Shown here in pieces: positions 8,486 through 15,257 of a stretch of 26,582 nucleotides of DNA (position 1 is the stretch's first letter; each line of letters opens with the position of its first letter). Where the stretch lies: positions 1-26,582 of the forward strand of contig JAISII010000087.1 in NCBI GenBank assembly GCA_031262125.1. The letters run 5' to 3'. The translations under genes were made by a program, and so were the position numbers. The notes beneath the pieces are model-generated. The model was not told where the DNA came from, ran no database searches, and was given only the letters and a program-made list of their open reading frames with translations. The DNA comes from Oscillospiraceae bacterium. GTDB lineage: Bacteria; Bacillota; Clostridia; Oscillospirales; Acutalibacteraceae.

Positions 8486-8508
8486 TTGCAAAATGTTTCA
8501 TTTTGCAA
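8486..8508. repeat. Perfect short inverted repeat in the tRNA-glycosyltransferase gap
   Basis: TTGCAAAATG (8486-8495) and CATTTTGCAA (8499-8508) form a 10-base-pair hairpin with a 3-base loop. It lies in a 180-base segment (8404-8585) between the glycosyltransferase start and the tRNA that holds no credible gene. That segment also contains a purine-rich GAGGAGGAGCAAGGAAG tract and a second palindrome around 8538-8559. It resembles dispersed structured elements in related genomes, but that is only an impression. Confidence 0.5.
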
Positions 8509-8550
8509 AGAGGAGGAGCAAGGAAGCAGGCGATTGACGTTTTTATTTAT

Positions 8551-8585
8551 AAAAACGTCGGAGCAAAGCGTACTTTGCTCCGACG
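8551..8585 (-). terminator. Terminator of tRNA-Pro
   Basis: A perfect 13-base-pair stem lies at 8556-8568 and 8573-8585 (CGTCGGAGCAAAG and its complement) with a CGTA loop. On the - strand it is followed by TTTTT (8555-8551). It starts directly after the encoded CCA end of the tRNA. Confidence 0.9.
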
Positions 8586-8661
8586 TGGTCCGAGTGACAT
8601 GACTTGAACATGCGGCCTCTTGACCCCCAGTCAAGCGCGCTACCAGCTGCGCCACACCCGG
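8586..8661 (-). tRNA. tRNA-Pro (anticodon GGG)
   Basis: Read on the - strand, a complete 76-base cloverleaf. The acceptor stem CCGGGTG pairs with CACTCGG (one G-T pair). The D arm is GCGC/GCGC. The anticodon arm is CTTGA/TCAAG around a CTGGGGG loop, so the anticodon is GGG. The variable loop is AGGCC and the T arm GCATG-TTCAAGT-CATGT. The discriminator A and the 3' CCA are encoded. Promoter and terminator flank it, so it is an independent transcription unit. Confidence 0.95.
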
Positions 8662-8677
8662 ATATGCAACATTAGAA

Positions 8678-8706
8678 ATTATAGCATAATCAAAAAATAA
8701 AATCAA
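8678..8706 (-). promoter_or_regulatory. Strong promoter of tRNA-Pro
   Basis: Read on the - strand: TTGATT (8701-8706), a 17-base spacer ending in TGC (extended -10) and TATAAT (8678-8683). The -10 box ends 16 bases before the tRNA 5' end. Confidence 0.8.
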
Positions 8707-8775
8707 GTGTAAATTTCAGGTTTTTCTGCTTTTTTGGCAATTTTTACAAAATTTGATTTTTTTACTGTTTTTTTG

Positions 8776-8804
8776 TTGATTTTTTGCAACAAAAGTATTA
8801 TAAT
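8776..8804 (+). promoter_or_regulatory. Promoter of the dockerin-metallophosphoesterase gene
   Basis: TTGATT (8776-8781), a 17-base spacer and TATAAT (8799-8804). An inverted repeat TTTTGTTG/CAACAAAA (8771-8778 and 8787-8794) overlaps the -35 box and spacer and could be an operator. The leader to the ATG at 8904 is about 90 bases and shows nothing else recognisable. Confidence 0.72.
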
Positions 8805-8903
8805 TATTAAGAATATACGATCTATTACGAAATACCCTACAATTACACAAAAAGAACCATTTTTAACATACAATTTCAATGCTCTGAGAAAGGAATTGTT
8901 CTA

Positions 8904-10622
8904 ATGAAAAGACAATTTTTAAAATTTATCTCAATTCTTATGACTATTGCTATAATAATGCTTTTGTTGCCGTCGGTTTCGGCAATTGTGGTTAACAAAA
9001 GGGGAGCCAGTACTGCTGTTAATACAAATGTTTTAGGAGATGTAGACGGCGACGGCATACTTGCAATTGCTGATGCAACACTGTTGCAAAAACATTTGGC
9101 AATGGTTGAAAAATTGTCGGAACAAGCTTTTAAACTTGCCGACATTGACCAAAACGGCACAGTAGCCATAGATGATGTTACAACAATACAAAAAATTTTG
9201 GCAATGCTTTTGCCACCCCCGACGCCTGCAACACCCGCAACGCCCGATACACCAAACATTACCGTACCCTACTATTGGCGTTTAAACCTAACTAAAGCAG
9301 CCGACGATATAAATACAGCTATGGAAAATTCCGGGCAAGTAAAATCTTCGTTTTTATTCTATACCGATTCGCACTACGACAGCGGAGCAAAAATGGCACC
9401 AACCTTGCTAAAATGGCTTTCTCAAAGCACCGGCATTAACAAAACATTTTTCGGCGGCGACATTGTTCAAACCGAATCCGATAATCCCGAAGATATGAGC
9501 TACCTGTGGGATTGGCGTAAAGACCTTGAGGGCTTGCCAAACCACTACAGCGTTGTGGGCAACCACGACGACGGCAACGAGGTAAACAACCGCTTCAGCG
9601 AAGAATATATTTACAGCTTTTTGCAAGCCCCCGAGGCGAACGACGCAATTGTGCGTGATACAAGCGGATTGTATTATTACATTGACGACGAAACCGAATA
9701 CACCCGCTATTTATGTCTGGACACTGCCTATCAGGGTGCAACTTCACAGCAGATTGCATTTGTTGAAAACGCACTAATAACAACTCCGGCAGGCTGGAAC
9801 ATTATCGCTGTTTCTCATATCTGGTATGATAACGACTACAGCACCAATCCCCCGATTATAACCGAATTAAGTGGTCAAGGTTCAACCTTTGTATCTATGT
9901 TTGACAGCTATAATATGCGTGAAGGTATTTTCGCCTACGGCGATGGTATGGTTAAACTTTGCATAGGCGGGCATTGCCACCGTGATTTTTATGCAGAGTC
10001 GGACACCGGGATTCCGATTGTTCTTGCACAAACCGAGGGCTTTAATACACGTGACGAGAAAGCATATGCGGGCACAATTTCCGAGAGCTCGGTCAGTGCA
10101 ATTGTAGCTGATTTTGACCAAAACATTGTTCATATCATCCGTGCCGGGCGGGGCGAAAGCAAAGAAATTAAAATAAACCACCGCACAACGTCCGCAGCCA
10201 CAAATATTCTCCCCATTGCGGCAGAACTTGACGGCAGCATATATAACGCAAACGGCACACCGGGTTACAAGCAAAACACCCGCTGGAGCGGCAGCAGCAA
10301 TGCGGAACAAACACAAATCGGCACTTATTTAACCGGTTGGTGGGAGCTTAGCAGAGCATCGGATATTTACTACCTTAAAAACTTTAATATTACCGATTCT
10401 ACGCAAATATCCGTTATCGGCTATGACCCTGTTACACAAAAAACTTCTGCTAACGGCGGTGCACTCTTTGAATATTATTGTACACCCATATGGGATATAA
10501 AAACAGGAAAATTAGTAGGCTTTAGTTCAAATGTTGTTGGCACATTGTTCCGATTTGAGATAAAAAACGGTGCAACCATAGGCGAAGACCCGGTTGTTAC
10601 AAAAGGTAAAATTTTATACTAA
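8904..10622 (+). CDS. Secreted dockerin-domain metallophosphoesterase
   Basis: Exported calcineurin-like phosphoesterase of 572 residues. An N-terminal signal peptide (MKRQF, then hydrophobic residues to about 27) precedes a type I dockerin-like module (about 44-102). The module has two EF-hand-like repeats, DVDGDGILAIADATLLQKHL and DIDQNGTVAIDDVTTIQKIL, followed by a Pro/Thr linker. The phosphoesterase domain shows the dimetal motifs in order: Asp155-x-His157 (YTDSHYD), GGDIV, VGNHDD, AVSHIW and GGHCHRD. The substrate is unknown; an extracytoplasmic phosphomonoester or phosphodiester is likely. Dockerins usually sit C-terminally and dock to cohesins, so the N-terminal placement is less common; no cohesin gene is in the window. 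GAAAGGAA lies 9 bases before the ATG. It is monocistronic, with its own promoter and terminator. Confidence 0.92.
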   Translation: MKRQFLKFISILMTIAIIMLLLPSVSAIVVNKRGASTAVNTNVLGDVDGDGILAIADATLLQKHLAMVEKLSEQAFKLADIDQNGTVAIDDVTTIQKILAMLLPPPTPATPATPDTPNITVPYYWRLNLTKAADDINTAMENSGQVKSSFLFYTDSHYDSGAKMAPTLLKWLSQSTGINKTFFGGDIVQTESDNPEDMSYLWDWRKDLEGLPNHYSVVGNHDDGNEVNNRFSEEYIYSFLQAPEANDAIVRDTSGLYYYIDDETEYTRYLCLDTAYQGATSQQIAFVENALITTPAGWNIIAVSHIWYDNDYSTNPPIITELSGQGSTFVSMFDSYNMREGIFAYGDGMVKLCIGGHCHRDFYAESDTGIPIVLAQTEGFNTRDEKAYAGTISESSVSAIVADFDQNIVHIIRAGRGESKEIKINHRTTSAATNILPIAAELDGSIYNANGTPGYKQNTRWSGSSNAEQTQIGTYLTGWWELSRASDIYYLKNFNITDSTQISVIGYDPVTQKTSANGGALFEYYCTPIWDIKTGKLVGFSSNVVGTLFRFEIKNGATIGEDPVVTKGKILY

Positions 10623-10651
10623 AAAGCGAAAGCTTTAAAAACAATAAACAT

Positions 10652-10689
10652 CCCCGCCTTCTCTTTTTTTAGAGTACGGCGGGGTTTTT
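10652..10689 (+). terminator. Terminator after the metallophosphoesterase gene
   Basis: CCCCGCC (10652-10658) pairs with GGCGGGG (10678-10684), continued inside by CTCT/AGAG, and followed by TTTTT (10685-10689). Confidence 0.88.
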
Positions 10690-10724
10690 GCGAATTTTTA
10701 ACTTTTAAAAATTTTTTAAAAAAC

Positions 10725-11354
10725 TTATTTCGGCAGCATAGTTTCGGAGTATTCTACACCCAAACCATAGGCACCGCCGTGTTCTTTAACAATTGCCATT
10801 ACTCCGTCGTAGGTGTCTTTGTTGCTCCAATCCCGCTGGAACTCCAGCATAACCTGCTGCCATGTAACAGGTTTAACCCCCGCTTGCACCATTCGCAGCA
10901 CCGCCATATTGTGGGCATCCTGCGTTGCACCGCCGCTTGCATCGGTTACGGCATAAACGTCGTAACCGTCGGCTTTCATACTCAACGCAGGGAAGGTAAC
11001 GCAAGCCTCGGTCCATAGCCCTGCAATTATTATTTTTTTGCGTTTTGTGGCTTCTACTGCGTTTTTGAGGTTTTGGTCCTCCCATGCATTAATAAAAGTA
11101 CGGTCTATGGGCACAAAGTCGGGGTATTGCTCTTGAATTTTTGAATAGGTGTAGCCCGAAAAGCTTTGTGCCTCGATAGTGGTTATTATGCAAGGCACAT
11201 TAAATAGCTTTGCCGCCTTTGCCAAGCCTGTAACATTGTTTTCAATAACGCTGCGGGGAGCACTTTCTACCCCGAAATACATTTGCGGCTGGTGGTCGAT
11301 TATTAAAATAACCGATTGCTCCGGGTCGAGTAATGCCTGTTGATAATTTCTCAT
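10725..11354 (-). CDS. YcaC-like isochorismatase-family hydrolase
   Basis: Cytoplasmic cysteine hydrolase of the isochorismatase superfamily, 209 residues. The catalytic Asp20 lies in ILIIDHQPQ and the nucleophile Cys118 in GLWTEACVTFPALS. The segment VPIDRTFINAWED places Arg85 where nicotinamidases have the catalytic Lys; I believe this Arg is normal in YcaC-type members, so it need not mean loss of activity. Substrates of YcaC proteins are not established. The upstream neighbour on the same strand is the GH13 glycosidase; the gap carries an AT palindrome and a hairpin over the ribosome site, so expression may be separately tuned. A weak AAAGGA precedes the ATG by about 13 bases. Confidence 0.88.
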   Translation of the reverse strand: MRNYQQALLDPEQSVILIIDHQPQMYFGVESAPRSVIENNVTGLAKAAKLFNVPCIITTIEAQSFSGYTYSKIQEQYPDFVPIDRTFINAWEDQNLKNAVEATKRKKIIIAGLWTEACVTFPALSMKADGYDVYAVTDASGGATQDAHNMAVLRMVQAGVKPVTWQQVMLEFQRDWSNKDTYDGVMAIVKEHGGAYGLGVEYSETMLPK

Positions 11355-11360
11355 TTAGAA

Positions 11361-11420
11361 AACCCATTCCTTTATTAAAAATAATTGTGTTCTTGCAGTT
11401 ATTTTTAGCCGGAACGGGTT
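11361..11420 (-). promoter_or_regulatory. Hairpin covering the ribosome site of the isochorismatase-like gene
   Basis: On the - strand, AACCCGTTCC (11420-11411) can pair with GGAATGGGTT (11370-11361), and AAAAATAA (11406-11399) with TTATTTTT (11384-11377). The right arm includes the purine-rich ribosome site just ahead of the ATG at 11354. On the + strand the same hairpin ends in a T-run, but no + gene ends here. Confidence 0.4.
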
Positions 11421-11472
11421 TTTTATTCACTAAACATTGTTTATTATTTTAATAAAAATTTTACTTAATATA

Positions 11473-11492
11473 TTACTTAAAATTTTAAGTAA
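11473..11492. repeat. Perfect 20-base AT palindrome after the glycosidase stop
   Basis: TTACTTAAAATTTTAAGTAA is its own reverse complement and abuts the TAG stop codon of the GH13 gene. Further TTACTTAA copies lie just to the left. It could be a weak AT-rich transcript end or a protein-binding site; there is no GC stem. Confidence 0.5.
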
Positions 11493-12851
11493 CTATTGCA
11501 GCAAAATTGCGGTGCTGTTGGCGGGCAAGGTATAATTGCTAAGTGCGTTTTCGTCAACAGTATTGCCGTTTAAAACATCCCTAAAGCTGCCGCCGTAGTG
11601 CTGTGATAAATTTAAAGTATGCGGGGTGTCGGCTGCATTTAAAATTACTACAGCTTTTTCGCCCTCAAACTCTCTCTCAAAAACAAACGGGCGGGCATAC
11701 TCAAGGTACACCTGCTTATAGCTGCCGTATTTTAAGGCACGGCTGTCGGCACGGGCAGCAGCACATTGGCGTATATGCGGTATTAAGCCAAAGCTGTCGG
11801 CGGGCTGGTTTTCAAAGTCTATATACGGTCGCAGGGGCAAATCGCTGTATTTTTCACGCTTGCCCTCTATTCCCCATTCGCTGCCGTAATAAACCGAGGG
11901 CAGCCCCGGCAGCGTAAACAGCAGAGAGTAAATATTTTTGAGGTTTGCAGTGTTGTTAAGCACACTTCTAATTCGGTTAACATCGTGGTTGTCGGCAAAA
12001 TTAAAATGCGGCAGCCCAAAGTCGGGGCGTTCTTGTGCAACTGTGTGGGCAAGCTCGAAAAGGTTATTATCGTTATGAGCCGAAAACAACGCCTTATATA
12101 GCTTATAGCCCGTAACGCTGTGCAGCATTTGCGGGTTAACCCATCGGGTATATTCGCCCATATCAACCTCGCCCATCAGCCAAAAATCGTCCCTTATGCC
12201 TGTGGTTACCGTCCGCAGCTCCCGCATAAAGTCAAAGTCCAGCACATTGGCGGCGTCTAATCTCATACCGTCAATGCCAAACTCGGTTATCCACATTTTG
12301 CTTGCTTCTAACAAATAGTTTTTAACCTCGGGGTTTTGCAAATTAAACTTAACCAGCTCAAAATGCCCTGCCCACGTTTCATAAGTAAAATAATCGCCAT
12401 AGGGGCTTTGACGGTTAAAATCAACTCCCTTAAACCAGCTTGCATAGCTGCGGTCGCCGTTGCAAAGCTTTTTAAAGGATTCAAAATCTCGCCCGCAATG
12501 GTTAAAAACACAGTCCATTACTACGTTTATGCCGTTTTTATGGAACTGCTGCACCAAAGCCTTAAATTCCTCGTTTGTGCCAAAGCGGTTGTCTATTTTA
12601 AAATAATCGGTAACGTCGTACCCATGAGATTTTGCTTGCAAAATCGGGCTTAGCAGCACGGCGTTGCAGCCTAAATCTTTAATATGGGGTATCCAACGGG
12701 CAATTTTGTCAAAGCGGTGTTCCAAACACGAATAATCCTCATTGTTATAGGGTGCGTTGCACTGGGTTGTAACATAAATATGGTAAAAAAACGCATCGTT
12801 GTACCAATATTTCATTTCTTTTTGTACCTCTTTTTTAAAATTTACTTTCAT
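11493..12851 (-). CDS. Cytoplasmic GH13 alpha-glycosidase (alpha-amylase family)
   Basis: Retaining glycoside hydrolase with the GH13 barrel, 452 residues and no signal peptide, so it probably acts on imported maltodextrins or other alpha-glucans. Conserved regions are in order: I, DCVFNH (Asp113-His118); II, GMRLDAAN (Arg197 and nucleophile Asp199); III, LMGEV (acid/base Glu228); IV, FADNHD (His289-Asp290, transition-state stabiliser). A C-terminal beta domain follows from about 370. The ATG at 12851 has AGGTGAGGGG a few bases upstream; an internal ATG at 12815, preceded by AAGAGG, gives a product starting MKYWYNDAF and is a plausible alternative. Exact specificity (amylase, neopullulanase or maltodextrin glucosidase) cannot be fixed. 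No transporter or regulator for sugars is adjacent. Confidence 0.9.
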   Translation of the reverse strand: MKVNFKKEVQKEMKYWYNDAFFYHIYVTTQCNAPYNNEDYSCLEHRFDKIARWIPHIKDLGCNAVLLSPILQAKSHGYDVTDYFKIDNRFGTNEEFKALVQQFHKNGINVVMDCVFNHCGRDFESFKKLCNGDRSYASWFKGVDFNRQSPYGDYFTYETWAGHFELVKFNLQNPEVKNYLLEASKMWITEFGIDGMRLDAANVLDFDFMRELRTVTTGIRDDFWLMGEVDMGEYTRWVNPQMLHSVTGYKLYKALFSAHNDNNLFELAHTVAQERPDFGLPHFNFADNHDVNRIRSVLNNTANLKNIYSLLFTLPGLPSVYYGSEWGIEGKREKYSDLPLRPYIDFENQPADSFGLIPHIRQCAAARADSRALKYGSYKQVYLEYARPFVFEREFEGEKAVVILNAADTPHTLNLSQHYGGSFRDVLNGNTVDENALSNYTLPANSTAILLQ

Positions 12852-12910
12852 GTATTCCCCTCACCTTCGTCGGGGGAAAGACTCCGTTTAATTCTTTTTT
12901 CTTAACTTAT

Positions 12911-12942
12911 ATTTTTATAGTCGGTTGAGTAAAGTCAGTGCC
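12911..12942. repeat. Degenerate copy of the tmcAL 3' end
   Basis: This segment (TATATTTTTATAGTCGG, then TTGAGTAAAGTCAG) aligns with the last codons and stop of tmcAL at about 12959-12990 (TACACTTTTATTATCTG, then TTGAGTAAAATCCAG), roughly three quarters identical with single-base gaps. It looks like an old tandem duplication of the gene's tail. Confidence 0.45.
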
Positions 12943-12959
12943 TATCCGGCTACTTAAAA

Positions 12960-14165
12960 TTACACTTTTATTATCTGTTGAGTAAAATCCAGCCCGCAAG
13001 ACATACTCTTTTCCGCCGCCAGCCCGAAAACATCGGTGGCTTTTATGTCAATATCAAAAAGCTCTTTTGCCTTTTGGGGCAACGCAGCATAACCGTCGGC
13101 AACATTTGTTACAACCGGCAAACGTGCTGTATGCTTTAGTTCTGCCAACACCTTTTCGCCCGTTTTGTTAAAGCCCAAAACTCGTATATACTGAACATCC
13201 TCTGCCTGCATTTGGGCAGTTATGCCCAACAATGCACAAACCAAAATGCGACGCAAACGTGCCATTGTATAGCGTTTGGTTTTAACCTTTTCTAATATTT
13301 CGTCCACATTGCTTGAAGTGCGGATTGCTTGGGCAATGCGGTTTTCCAGCCCCTCGGTAACGTCGGGCAAAGCGGCAAGCTCGCTCAAGCCCATTGTACG
13401 CAGTTTGTAAAGAAGCGGGGCTTGTAGTTTTTTAAAATCGGCTGTATTCGCAAGCAACTCAATTGTGTTTTGCGGCACAAATTCAAAGGGGTTTAGCTCT
13501 GTAGTCTGCTCTGCAAGCAACTGCCGTATATAGCTTGCCGAAGCAATGTTGCCCATCGCTTTTGTTGAGTGATGCTCTACCCCAACACGCTTGAAGGTTA
13601 CGGGCGTAATTTGCGTAGCTGCGTTCTGTAAAGCTTTGCAATACTCCAGACCCAAAACATTGTTAGGGCTGCCCAAAAGGCTTGCATATTTTTCGCCGCA
13701 ATGGGTATCAACCGCTGCTTGCAACGCCTTTGGGTAGTAGCAACCGTCTGCCATTTGCTTTGCAACCTCTTGCTGCACCTGTGGCAAATCCACTGCCTGT
13801 ACAGTCTGCAACAAGTCGTCAATATCGCCGCACTCCGAGCCAAACGCCAGACTGTTCACACAGCCTAAAGCATCGGCAATTGCAACCCCGGCACGGGCAT
13901 AAACCTCGGCACAGCTTACGGCAAAAACAGTAGGCAGCTCAATAACAATATCGGCACCGTTTTGCAACGCCGCCCTTGCTCGTGCAAATTTAGAAGCTAT
14001 TGCAATGCCGCCACGCTGCACGAAGTTACCGCTCATTATAGCAACAACTGCGGTGTTTTGCTCGGCAATTGTGTTTGCTGCGGCTGCCTGTTTTATTTGG
14101 CTGTTTAAATAAAGATGCCCGTTATGAAAAGGATTATACTCGCAGATAACCGCCGTAATATGCAC
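12960..14165 (-). CDS. tmcAL: tRNA(Met) cytidine acetate ligase TmcAL (YlbM family)
   Basis: Cytoplasmic tRNA-modifying enzyme of 401 residues. Members use acetate and ATP to make N4-acetylcytidine at the wobble base of elongator tRNA-Met. The N-terminus ICEYNPFHNGHLYL carries the HIGH-like nucleotidyl-transfer motif (NGH), followed by MSGNFVQRG, then LPTVFAVSCAEVYARAG and AFGSECGD; the C-terminal half has the MARLRRILVCALLGI helix of this family. The start is GTG at 14165, supported by AAGGCGGTG 5 bases upstream; there is no ATG alternative nearby. The gene follows rpmB on the same strand but behind a terminator, so read-through or an unseen promoter must supply transcription. The rpmB-tmcAL neighbourhood is, I believe, common in Firmicutes. 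Confidence 0.92.
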   Translation of the reverse strand: MHITAVICEYNPFHNGHLYLNSQIKQAAAANTIAEQNTAVVAIMSGNFVQRGGIAIASKFARARAALQNGADIVIELPTVFAVSCAEVYARAGVAIADALGCVNSLAFGSECGDIDDLLQTVQAVDLPQVQQEVAKQMADGCYYPKALQAAVDTHCGEKYASLLGSPNNVLGLEYCKALQNAATQITPVTFKRVGVEHHSTKAMGNIASASYIRQLLAEQTTELNPFEFVPQNTIELLANTADFKKLQAPLLYKLRTMGLSELAALPDVTEGLENRIAQAIRTSSNVDEILEKVKTKRYTMARLRRILVCALLGITAQMQAEDVQYIRVLGFNKTGEKVLAELKHTARLPVVTNVADGYAALPQKAKELFDIDIKATDVFGLAAEKSMSCGLDFTQQIIKV

Positions 14166-14179
14166 AACTACACCGCCTT

Positions 14180-14217
14180 AAAAAACTCGCCTACCACTAA
14201 AACTAAGTGATAGGCGA
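14180..14217 (-). terminator. Terminator of rpmB
   Basis: On the - strand, TCGCCTATCACT (14217-14206) pairs with AGTGGTAGGCGA (14198-14187) with a T-G pair, followed by a T-run reading GTTTTTT down to 14180. The ribosome site of tmcAL begins right after it. Confidence 0.85.
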
Positions 14218-14239
14218 ACCATTTTACTTTTTTGCAGAA

Positions 14240-14431
14240 TTAAACGGCACGAATAACTTTGCCCTCGGTACGCAAGCAACGGGTGCAAGCATGCACACGC
14301 TTGGGCGAACCGTTAACTATAGCTTTAACTCTTTGAACATTCGGCTTCCACGCTTTGTTAGAACGCCTGTGCGAGTGAGAAACCTTGATGCCGAAAGTTA
14401 TTCCTTTACCGCAATAATCACATTTTGCCAT
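14240..14431 (-). CDS. rpmB: 50S ribosomal protein L28
   Basis: Large-subunit ribosomal protein of 63 residues. The sequence MAKCDYCGKG, then SHSHRRSNKAWKPNVQ and CTRCLRTEGKV, is characteristic. Cys4, Cys7, Cys49 and Cys52 form an intact zinc ribbon, so this is the zinc-binding (C+) form; a genome carrying it may also have a zinc-free paralogue used when zinc is scarce. The start at 14431 is set by a near-perfect AAGGAGGTG 7 bases upstream; the reading frame runs further upstream but without supporting signals. It has its own promoter (14543-14571) and terminator. Confidence 0.97.
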   Translation of the reverse strand: MAKCDYCGKGITFGIKVSHSHRRSNKAWKPNVQRVKAIVNGSPKRVHACTRCLRTEGKVIRAV

Positions 14432-14542
14432 GCGGATACACCTCCTTGAAAACGGGAATTTTATCTCGGGGTAACATACCAAAAAACTTTGCCGTATGCT
14501 TTTGTTGTCTATCAAAACAACTCCCGAACAATTAACTAACTA

Positions 14543-14571
14543 ATAATAACAGAACTTAGCAAAAAAAGCAA
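14543..14571 (-). promoter_or_regulatory. Promoter of rpmB
   Basis: Read on the - strand: TTGCTT (14566-14571), a 17-base spacer and TATTAT (14543-14548) with an extended -10 TG. The leader to the ATG is about 105 bases; I saw no recognisable riboswitch in it. Confidence 0.6.
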
Positions 14572-14642
14572 GTGTTTTTATTTTTTTGTTTTTAAAATTT
14601 TATTATGCACAAGTTTATGTTAATTTCAAGCTAATCACTCTA

Positions 14643-14667
14643 AAAAATTCGGTTTTATCGAACTTTT
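14643..14667 (-). terminator. AT-rich terminator after the small membrane protein gene
   Basis: On the - strand, AAAAGTTCG (14667-14659) pairs with CGAATTTTT (14651-14643) with one G-T pair and a 7-base loop; the 3' arm is itself U-rich. Weak stem, plausible position about 30 bases after the stop codon. Confidence 0.5.
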
Positions 14668-14695
14668 AAGCTTGATATTAAAGTTTGCTTGCTGT

Positions 14696-15148
14696 TTAAA
14701 ACTCTTTCCAATAGCTTATTTGCCGTTTGTTAAACTCATCGTCGGGCTCTTTTGGCTCTTGCCGCAGCTCTTCGCCCAAAACAAATTCGTCCTGCAAGCC
14801 TTTTTCGGGGGCACGCTCACGCCTACTGCCGGCTGCACTTTTACGACCGCTGCCCGATTTTGCACGGCGGCTGCTTTTTTTATAGCCTTGCTTTTGCCCC
14901 GCCTTTGTACGCCAAAGCAAAAACGCATAGTAGCCGATAATTATAATTGTAGCGATATAATCAACAGTCAGCACAGCCTCGTTGCCGGGGTACAGCTGCA
15001 AGAGGATATACTCAATCAAGCCCCAAACCCCTCTAAACACAAGGTACACCGCCACAGGGGTAAGCAGCTTAACCTTGCTGTAAAACGCCGTAAAAAGCAA
15101 CAGCCCGCACGCCAAACACACAATTGCAGAAATTATAGCAAACGCCAT
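14696..15148 (-). CDS. Small membrane protein with basic/acidic cytoplasmic tail (unknown function)
   Basis: I do not recognise the family. The 150-residue product has hydrophobic segments at about 3-20, 27-42 and 62-80 within the first 80 residues. These are followed by a hydrophilic tail rich in Lys, Arg, Ser and Gly (SRRAKSGSGRKSAAGSRRER) and then an acidic stretch near the C-terminus. The start at 15148 is preceded by AAAGAGGTG with 6-base spacing; a GTG three codons earlier overlaps that ribosome site and is rejected. A TTGACA/TATAAT promoter lies 56 bases upstream and a weak terminator downstream, so it is its own unit. A charge-segregated tail after a membrane domain suggests interaction with nucleic acid, ribosome or envelope, but that is only inference. 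Confidence 0.75.
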   Translation of the reverse strand: MAFAIISAIVCLACGLLLFTAFYSKVKLLTPVAVYLVFRGVWGLIEYILLQLYPGNEAVLTVDYIATIIIIGYYAFLLWRTKAGQKQGYKKSSRRAKSGSGRKSAAGSRRERAPEKGLQDEFVLGEELRQEPKEPDDEFNKRQISYWKEF

Positions 15149-15203
15149 TTTCAGCACCTCTTTAAAATAATCGGTCGAACAAAAAACAAATGTTGTCAGG
15201 TTA

Positions 15204-15233
15204 ATTATACAGGTTTTTGTTGTAATTTGTCAA
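15204..15233 (-). promoter_or_regulatory. Promoter of the small membrane protein gene
   Basis: Read on the - strand: consensus TTGACA (15228-15233), an 18-base spacer and consensus TATAAT (15204-15209). Confidence 0.8.
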
Positions 15234-15257
15234 GGTGTATTATTTTGGGGGTTGGTG

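Noticed and set aside
8425..8706. Open reading frame on the - strand across the tRNA region
   Set aside because: It covers tRNA-Pro, its promoter and its terminator, and lacks a ribosome site; the tRNA explains the sequence.
11361..11420. Rho-independent terminator for + strand transcription
   Set aside because: Sequence and T-run fit, but no + strand gene ends within the preceding 700 bases.
14432..14515. Upstream extension of L28
   Set aside because: It would add 28 non-L28 residues and run through the strong AAGGAGGTG site.
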